This document shows positions 57,263 through 64,000 of a stretch of 64,000 nucleotides of DNA, in pieces; the first letter of the stretch is position 1; the number at the start of each line of letters is the position of its first letter. The notes under the pieces were generated by a model. It was not told where the DNA came from. It worked only from the letters and a program-made list of their open reading frames with translations, and ran no database searches. This DNA is from Misgurnus anguillicaudatus (taxonomy: Eukaryota > Chordata > Actinopteri > Cypriniformes > Cobitidae): assembly GCF_027580225.2 (NCBI RefSeq), contig NC_073352.2, positions 5,086,501 to 5,150,500 of the forward strand. Direction: 5' to 3'. The position numbers and the translations under genes are program-made.

Positions 57263-57448
57263 TGCAGAAAATCCTTTTAATTTGTTTACTGTACATTATA
57301 GGAGTAAACGTGCATTTTTATAGTGTTAAAATGGGCTTCATTTTCTTTATGCAACACATAATTTCTTATTACTTTTAATCATGAAAAGTATGTTTTATTT
57401 GTGCCCGTGCTTGTTCTCTTGCCTGCCTTACATAATATGTTATCATAA

Positions 57449-58147
57449 ATGCTTAAGTGTGTGCTTAACAAAGGAAAACTTACCGTAACTTATCATGTTT
57501 TGTCAGTCGTGTATGTACACGCCTGTATTGAACATGCTCTGACTGTCAGAGTTATCTATGAAGTCAGTTGTCTGCGTGACATCACTCTCTCACCGGCTTT
57601 TTATGCATGTAAGTCATCCGTCTCCTGTTTCAATCTACGAGAGAACGAGATCGAGAGGAGAAACGTGCACCAGGCCAAACAAACAGCTGCATATGAGCTC
57701 CAGGGGAATGACATGTTAATGTGTCCCAGCACTGGATACGGGTGGATATCTCCCTGCGCAGGGCTGGAGGGTTTCAGGTTATGCATTGAAACAGATCTCT
57801 ATCCATACGTCAATATCAGATCAATAATGCTAAAGGCTGTACTGCAAAAAGCACTTAATACCAGGAGAAAGAGCTGTAATACAACTTCAAGTACAAATTT
57901 GTGTAGTGATAAATATACAGAATGGAAGTCTGCATACTATTTTTTAAAAGATGTTTGCAGTATACTGCACAGTATTTATATTCTCTGTATTGCAAGTGCG
58001 CAACCAGAGATGCGCAAACTTTATTCAAAAAATAAACCTTTGTGTAGCTCGGTGTTCAAACTGAGAAACCCAGAGAGAGAGTTTGCTAAAAGCATTTTGT
58101 TGGTCAGAGAAATGGATGGCGTTGAAAAAGAATTGAAAAGTAAATGA
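57449..58147 (+). CDS. orphan 232-aa open reading frame, function unknown
   Basis: An uninterrupted ATG-to-TGA frame of 232 codons. I recognise no domain, no signal peptide and no convincing membrane helix. The protein is basic and rich in Cys (for example VSCLRDITLSPAFYACKSSV), with a Glu/Arg/Lys-rich C-terminus (REFAKSILLVREMDGVEKEL). The underlying DNA shows no tandem repeat, inverted ends or similarity to other parts of the window. At this base composition a chance frame of such length is uncommon, but a non-coding conserved region or a single-exon lineage-specific gene are both possible. The start at 57449 has A at -3 and a weak context otherwise; no promoter or poly(A) signal is evident. 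Confidence 0.3.
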   Translation: MLKCVLNKGKLTVTYHVLSVVYVHACIEHALTVRVIYEVSCLRDITLSPAFYACKSSVSCFNLRENEIERRNVHQAKQTAAYELQGNDMLMCPSTGYGWISPCAGLEGFRLCIETDLYPYVNIRSIMLKAVLQKALNTRRKSCNTTSSTNLCSDKYTEWKSAYYFLKDVCSILHSIYILCIASAQPEMRKLYSKNKPLCSSVFKLRNPEREFAKSILLVREMDGVEKELKSK

Positions 58148-58756
58148 TCGGGATGAGAGAGGTAGACAGAGGTAGAGGAGAGCAAGCGCAGCTGTTGATG
58201 CAGCTGTGTGTCGGGCGGGCTAGAGTCGCTGAATAGCTGTGGTTTCCTGTCTGTTTACTTGACTGCAGAGGAAAGAGTTTCAGAACCCACCCTGTGTTAC
58301 GCGAGACCCCGGTTTCCTTCTGCTCTCTCTGATGGTCTCGGACTGACTGGTTTAGAGTGGTTCGCTGTAACGCTTTGAGTGGTTGGTATTTCTGGTAGAC
58401 AAATCCAGATTGTTTAACCAAAGTGTTCTGGAAATACAGCCAGCAGTACACCAGACTCTTTGTCCAAAACGTCATTTACTATAGAGAAAACATGACCACC
58501 TTAATAAAACGTAACCAACTTGTTAGACAGTCCACACAACGCGGATAACACAAACAAACAAACATTCAGTGATGTGTAGAAACAATATTTAGATAACCAG
58601 ATGAGAAATGTATCAGTCAAAGGGCTTTGAAACGCTTGATTTGTTTCTTGCGATCTTAAAATGCTTTAAATTTGAAGGCGTATGTATAAATGTTTGAAAT
58701 TAGTTTTATAAACAAAAACATAAATATGCTTGCATTTTTTTTTTCATAAAAATTGT
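58148..58756. other. unassigned, partly GC-richer DNA
   Basis: 58150-58480 is of higher complexity (CAGCTG motifs, GGGCGGGC) and could be a regulatory region or untranslated exon; the evidence is compositional only. Confidence 0.35.
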
Positions 58757-58875
58757 TAATAAGGATATTTCACAAGAATTTTTTAAGATGTCAAATAAAT
58801 CTTTGGTGTCCCCAGAGTACATATATGGAGTTTTAGCTCAAAATATCACATAGATAATATATTATAACAAGTTAT

Positions 58876-59407
58876 TACACGGCTCTCTGGAATGCTTGAT
58901 TCTGATTGGTCAGTTGAGACATTTGCAGGTTCGTTCTTTTCAAATAATAACTGCTCCAAAGTAATAAGGCATAGCCGGCACTACTTGTACGAGTAAAATC
59001 GCTCCGCGCCAATAAAGACCAATAAAGATTACTGTTTGGCGCCATCTTGTGACAAACACTCGACAACCACGACAAAACACAGACAGCTTACTGAGACTGA
59101 ACTTGACAAAATAGAGCATGACAGCTACGAAGCCAACACACAAAAAAAACAGAATGGGCATTAAAACTTCTCAAAGACTGGCTAAAAGAGAAAAAATGGA
59201 GACAGACAAGTATGAACCAGAGGATCTTAATAAGGTATTACAATCATTTTATGCATCTGTGCAAAGTTTCGCGGAAGGATAAAAATGTTAATTTAAAACA
59301 AATATGCCAATAAAAAGTTTAAAAGTCATACTTCGCTTCGCGTCGGGTCCTGATCACACTGTCGGGGCTTATTTCCCGATAACTACCGGCTCTACATCAT
59401 CCCTTAC
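58876..59407 (+). mobile_element. non-autonomous element with tyrosine-recombinase-like first exon (tentative)
   Basis: It occupies the first gap of the family C copy. The left edge reads ACACGGCTCTCTGGAATGC and the right ACCGGCTCTACATCATCCC; inverted ends are not clear. It carries the short frame at 59118-59282. Confidence 0.5.
59118..59282 (+). pseudogene. short frame resembling a Crypton-type (DUF3504) N-terminal region
   Basis: ATG at 59118, 54 codons and a TAA. The C-terminal part EPEDLNKVLQSFYASVQS resembles the (D/E)L-x-x-VL-x-x-F(Y/F)-A-x-V-(R/Q) segment found before the core of Crypton-derived proteins. Fifty-four residues are too few for certainty, and the recombinase core is absent. 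Confidence 0.35.
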
Positions 59408-59669
59408 TTAAAATAACCACTTTGTAGGTGGGAGCAAAGATGTGCCATTTTTGAATGTGTTTTTTAAATGCAAACGAGTTGATCTCTGCACTAAATGGCA
59501 GTGTTGTGGTTGGATAGTGCAGATTAAGGGGCGGTATTATTATAATGATATCCCCTTCTGACATCACGAGGGGAGCCAAATTTAAATAACCTATGTTTTT
59601 ACATGGTTTACCAAAACTAAGTTACTGGGTTGATCTTTTTCACATTTTCGAGGTTGATAAAAGCACTGG

Positions 59670-59973
59670 CAGGGCTCCAGACTAACTTTCTTCACTAGGA
59701 GCACAGGGGCCCCCAACTGAAAATTTTAGGGGCGCAACCAGACAATTTAGGGGCAAACGCCATAAATCAACATGCTAACCAAATATTCACATTTCTACTA
59801 ATTTCCTCTGTATTACTAATAAATACTTTAATGATAGATGCAGAAAGTACAATGTGCGGTTTTCAAATTACATGTCACATAACAAAAAAAGGTCAAATTT
59901 ACTGGTCGCACATGTGCAACTGGATGTAAAATTCAGTGGCACACTCTCAAATTTTTGGCAGTCTGGAGCCCTG
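59670..59973. mobile_element. MITE (CAGGGCTCCAGACT ends) nested in family C
   Basis: Exact 14-bp inverted repeats CAGGGCTCCAGACT and AGTCTGGAGCCCTG. Flanks ACTGG and AGTGG are a one-mismatch 5-bp repeat; in the unbroken family sequence (60331 copy) the site reads as one CACTGGGGACCC (complement). 304 bp, hAT-style ends. Confidence 0.8.
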
Positions 59974-60330
59974 AGTGGGGACCCAGTTATGGCACTTAAA
60001 CATGGAAAAGTCAGATTTTCATATGTCCCCTTTAAAAATATTTTTGAAACAACAAATAAGAGCCCAGATTTGATGCAGACACTTTTTAATATTGTTATAG
60101 TTACTATAGTTAGCTATAGTTACATTTATGTTATTCCATAGTTTTAAAGTGTCATGAAACCCGGCTGTTTCAGCTCCAGTCTACCTCACTATCGTTTTAA
60201 AAAATGGTTTGAGAAGAACAGCGAGAAGTGGGCGGAGCACATGATATAATAGGTATCTAGTGTAACAAATGTTAAGAATTACTAAGAATAGCTGTATTAC
60301 AGAAATAATTGAACTGGATATAATATATTA

Positions 60331-60746
60331 TTTAAAGCTGACATATCATGTAAATCTGACTTTTTCCATGTTTAAGTGCTATAATTGGGTCCCCAGTGCT
60401 TGTATCAACCTAGAAAATGTGACAAAGATCAACCCAGTAGCAACTTAGTTTTGGTAAACCATTCTCTGCAAACATGTGAAAAAATAGGTCATTGAAATTT
60501 GGCTCCTCTTGTGATGTCAGAATACCACCCCTTTATCTGCACTATCCAACCACGACACTGCCATTTAGTGCAGACTCAGAGATCAGCTCATTTGCATTTT
60601 AAAGGACACACCCAGAAAAAGCAATTTTAACATGTTATAATAAATGATCTATATGATATTTTGAGCTACATCTTCACATATGTACTCTGGGGACACCAAA
60701 GATTTATTTGACATGTTATAAAGTCTTGTAAATTGTCCCCTTTAAA
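60331..60746 (+). mobile_element. MITE family C, copy 2
   Basis: Starts TTTAAAGCTGACATATCATG and ends AATTGTCCCCTTTAAA. It forms an inverted pair with copy 3 about 300 bp away. Confidence 0.85.
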
Positions 60747-61850
60747 CAAAGGTCAAGTAAAATTGTTGTAGTTGAAATAATAGTGATTTTAAAGATAAGG
60801 CAAAGTCCTCAGGACATGGTACCGCATACTTGCCTAGACGCAAACTGCCTTCATAAGCCAAAGTCCACCTGCCTCTCAAAGCTTTCCTGAGCAAATTCGT
60901 AGTTGATTGCAAACCAGACGCCCCTAGACAAGTCGAGTCTGCATGCCAATTTGTCTGCTTATACTATACCTTAGAAGTATGTACCGTTTTTGTTTTGGAA
61001 AAGTATAGACATTTGAGTGCATTGAAAGAGATGCTAAATCTAATTTTGACTACTACTTAGTATTGGTATGGCGAGTCTAGCCTACTTTGTGTTGTTACAG
61101 TGTGTAGTGTCAGCGCGCTTTCACATTTCACTTTACTATACAGAACCATATATGAGTCTGTGACAGTGACACGATATTTAAACCCGAAGACAAAAATATT
61201 ACAAAAAATCTAAACTAGTTTTCTCAGATGCTAACATTGTCTAACAGTGTGTGCACCTGCACCTCCAATAGCAGTTAATGTATGTTTGTGTGCAAGCACC
61301 AGTGTAGATTTGCGAATAGGGACAGACTGCTTTTGACTTACATGTAGGCCAGTAAACAACCACATAGAAACCACCCACTTTAGCAACCTCACATTGACAA
61401 CCACTGCTTGTCCAGTAACTTTACAGTAAGTTTGGCACAAGTGTAAGAGGCACTTACAGTATATAGTTTTCAAAAATTGTCTTTTTCTTTCTCTCTGTCT
61501 CTCTTGCTCTGTCTCTAGTGGGTTTGTTTGGCACAGGATAGACATTTTCACATCTCACTGACCCTTAATATGTCCTTGTCACAACCAATACATCTGTGAC
61601 ACAGAAATAAACCCTCTGCTCGAGAAAAACACGAGGTCTTGTTTGAGTTTTGTGTAGATCAGTTGTGATACGCTGTGGTGTGCGAGAGAGTTCACAGTGA
61701 TTAATGGCAAATCAAAAAAGAAGCCAAGCTCTTAAATGTGCTCCAGCTATTCAATAAAAGCTTTATACTGTGCTGCTATTTGCTCTTTAAAAAATTACCA
61801 CAAAACCACAAGCGCAGACAGCACACGCTAATGACAGTCTCACACACGCA

Positions 61851-61882
<32 letters not shown>

Positions 61883-62050
61883 TTTTTATTTATACTGTAA
61901 AATAACCCTGAATGACTGTTCCCATTCAGAATGAAAGCTACTGGACTGCTGTAAAAAAATGTTTATTCAATTTAAAAAAGTGTCCATGCTTAATCTGAGT
62001 TAACTTAACTTAAAAATATTAGTTGACTTAATTTTACTAAGTTAGCTAAT
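60747..62050. other. unassigned DNA
   Basis: No recognised gene or element apart from the microsatellite at 61842. Confidence 0.4.
61842..61882. repeat. (CA)n microsatellite
   Basis: CA-rich run with two CG interruptions, about 20 units. Confidence 0.9.
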
Positions 62051-63061
62051 ATTTTATTTATATAGCCCTTTTTCACAATTTGGTAATTGTATCAAAGCAG
62101 CTTTACATTAACTCTTTCACCGCCAGCGTTTTTAAAAAAAGTTGCCAGCCAGCGCCAGCGTTTTTCATGATTTTCACCAATGTTTAATGCCTTCCAGAAA
62201 ATGTTCTTCTTCAAATATATAAACATACAATATACCAAATGAAAGAACAGACCCTCTGCTTTCAAACAAAAAAACCCGTTTCATCCTACCTTGAGTAGTT
62301 CTTTTGTAATCAGCTTTTGAATATGGGTAGGTTTCTGCAAAAACACCACATTTTGAGCAAAAAACAGAGATAATTCAATTTTTGTGACGGACTTTTCATA
62401 GAGATCCCATTCAGAGTGATCTTTAAAACAGACACGCACATTCAGCAGCTTGCCAGAGGGCAATACTTCTGGGTTTAAAAAGTTGCAGAAGGGCACCACC
62501 TAGTGGATAATAGCGGTATTGCCGAAAGACGGAAATACTCGTCATTGGCGGGGAAGCGTTTTCTCTTGATTGACGAGATATCTCGTCAATGGCGGGGAAA
62601 GAGTTAATAGAAGCAGTGAAAAGCACAGAAAATCGACAGATAGCACAACATAATACACGATAGCACAAGCAGCTAAATTTGCTGTGGCTATAAATCAACA
62701 TTAAAGCGAATGTATTACTAATGTAACGTATAGAAGTTAAGCCCAAGAAAGCTGCCTCCCCGGGTTGAAAAACCCCCTAGGAGAAAAAAAACCTGGACTT
62801 TTTAGCCGGGGAAGTAAAAAAAGTCCTAGGAGGGAAAAACCCTTGGTATATATATATACATATTACACATTGAAACGGATAAGGAGATTAAGCGGGTTCT
62901 GCCGGTGGTCATTGGTCAGGCATCAGCTGGGCATCAAGTTGAAGAACAGCCAGTAGATCAGAGGTGTGCCGACTTTAACATTTACCAGGACTGGATCTGT
63001 TTGTCTCATTGTCCTCGGGATCGAGGACGAGACAGGGAGAGAGAAACAAAATCTTATCAGC
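62051..63061 (+). mobile_element. unclassified dispersed repeat interrupted by a TTAA MITE
   Basis: The left part TATTTATATAGCCCTTTTTC to 62107 and the right part from 62608 (GAAGCAGTGAAAAGCACAGA) appear to be one repeat broken by the MITE at 62108. Internally CCCCGGGTTGAAAAACCCCC and CTAGGAG-type phrases occur twice (62757-62790 and 62805-62850). Family recognised as common in cyprinids from memory; class uncertain. Confidence 0.45.
62108..62607 (+). mobile_element. TTAA MITE family E, copy 2
   Basis: TTAACTCTTTCACCGCCAGC at the left and TGGCGGGGAAAGAGTTAA at the right, TTAA at both borders, 500 bp. Same family as 52130-52634 in opposite orientation. Confidence 0.85.
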
Positions 63062-63402
63062 GTAGGGGCCGTTCACATGTAAAGCAAGTGTCACACAGTG
63101 ATATGGTTTAAGTCAGCTCGGTTCAGAGCAGGCTAACTATTGCAGGTTAAGTGTATTACATATAGTTGATGATTTTAGAAAATTTGTGGGCCCAGGGTGA
63201 GTCTATGTATGGGGCCCCCCATATGATCTTTAAAACAGAAACAGAAACTCGTTTGACTAAGGCCAGAGGCCCCACTGCCGTCGTTAATACTAACGTACAG
63301 TGGCAAACGGTTCTGTATGACGTACTATTCTCAAGATCATGGGAGAAAGCCAAAATCGCAACCCGACCATATGTGGAAATGAAGACTCAACTGACAACTA
63401 GG
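63062..63402. other. no feature seen
   Basis: Unassigned; GGGGCCCCCCATATGATC at 63212 resembles a worn DNA-transposon end. Confidence 0.35.
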
Positions 63403-63480
63403 GATGTCCCGATCAGGTTTTTTTGCCATTTTATTTTGAGTATCTGCCGATACCGAGTCCCGATCCGATACTTCTATAAT
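63403..63480 (+). mobile_element. hAT-like left-end fragment (TAGGGATGTCCCGATC)
   Basis: TAGGGATGTCCCGATCAGGT followed by CTGCCGATACCGAGTCCCGA is the start style of a hAT-like fish family. No right end occurs before the window ends. Confidence 0.5.
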
Positions 63481-64000
63481 ACATAAAAAAGAATAAAGAA
63501 GAGCGAAAAAACAGATCCAGAATGTTCCTTATGTCATTCCCGCACCCGTTGCTGTTTCTGTGTGGAGTCAAAAGAGTCTAACTCTGTGCCAGCGCATAAC
63601 TTTAGATGTGTTAAAAAATAATGAGAATATATATAGTATATGTACAGGGGTTAAATTGGGATTTGTTTTGTGGGGATGCTCTGTTGGGATGGAGGGTTCG
63701 AGGGGTAACATGTTTAATCCTGATGACAGCAAAGCCACTGGTGTGTTTCAATGACATTTTGGACCTCTGATAGGATTTTATAAGTTTCAGTTTTAAAGCT
63801 GTGCCACAGGTTGACCCAAACTTTAAAACCTGAACTTTAAATTATGCAAATCTATGAGTCTGACACCCTAGATGCATTTGTTGCACATGCCATTATGCAC
63901 AATTGATCAAACTTTGAAGGAAGTTTTAAGAATCAACCTCCTTGACTTCTAGGCATAATATAGGCTAGCAAAAAAAGACTCAATTAACAAGAAAAACAAC
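63481..64000. other. no feature seen
   Basis: Unassigned to the end of the window. Confidence 0.4.

Larger units (their letters stand above)
58757..60036 (-). mobile_element. MITE family C, copy 3, with two nested insertions
   Basis: Reverse orientation of the family at 28121 and 60331: left part 58757-58875 (ATAAATCTTTGGTGTCCCCA), middle part 59408-59669 (AGTTACTGGGTTGATCTTTT), right part 59974-60036 (TATGTCCCCTTTAAA). The gaps are filled by the elements at 58876-59407 and 59670-59973. Confidence 0.8.

Overview
The window reads as nuclear DNA of a teleost, most likely a cypriniform fish (carp, goldfish or zebrafish relatives). The evidence is an AT-rich, intron-bearing vertebrate gene, a 5S-rRNA-derived SINE head of the SINE3 type, tRNA-headed SINEs ending in the fish GCTTTGGATAAAAGCGTCTG tail, and a very dense set of hAT, Tc1, Harbinger and TTAA-target DNA transposon remnants. 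I see no prokaryotic gene organisation, no CRISPR array and no intact retrotransposon or virus.

Layout. Positions 1-21.5 kb are gene-poor: a first hAT-like element with a nested MITE, two related tandem arrays (5.8-6.2 and 7.65-8.77 kb) around a truncated 5S-derived SINE, TTAA-bounded elements at 10.4-12.2 kb, a Tc1-type element with long inverted repeats (13.6-14.7 kb) and a SINE interrupted by a small TTAA element (15.1 kb). At 21.5-23.7 kb a decayed RecQ-like helicase sequence is cut by a Harbinger-type MITE and lies beside a hAT deletion derivative. 28.0-29.0 kb is a hAT element with a nested MITE. 32.8-33.8 kb is a Tc1 copy that has lost the end of its transposase. 34.5-35.7 and 42.3-43.6 kb are two copies of one TTAA family carrying different cargo; the second holds a 350-bp-arm palindrome that encodes the start of a THAP zinc finger twice. 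45.6-47.8 kb holds N-terminal transposase exons and a head-to-head structure with tRNA-like ends. 49.0-53.1 kb holds two hAT elements with perfect 8-bp target duplications, exon remnants and nested MITEs.

The only convincing host gene is a klhl10-like BTB-BACK-kelch gene at 54960-56829 (two coding exons, 578 aa, poly(A) signal at 56891). A 232-codon ATG-initiated orphan reading frame lies 620 bp downstream (57449-58147) in sequence without visible repeats. The rest, to 64 kb, is again nested repeats.

The genes do not form a pathway. The main biological story is a stratified transposon graveyard beside a germline-type kelch gene. Several insertions have exact target duplications, so their order can be read from the sequence. 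No whole new system is proven. The strongest candidates for a second look are the THAP palindrome, the tRNA-ended inverted pair, the helicase fragment split by a MITE, the orphan frame and the compact klhl10 copy.
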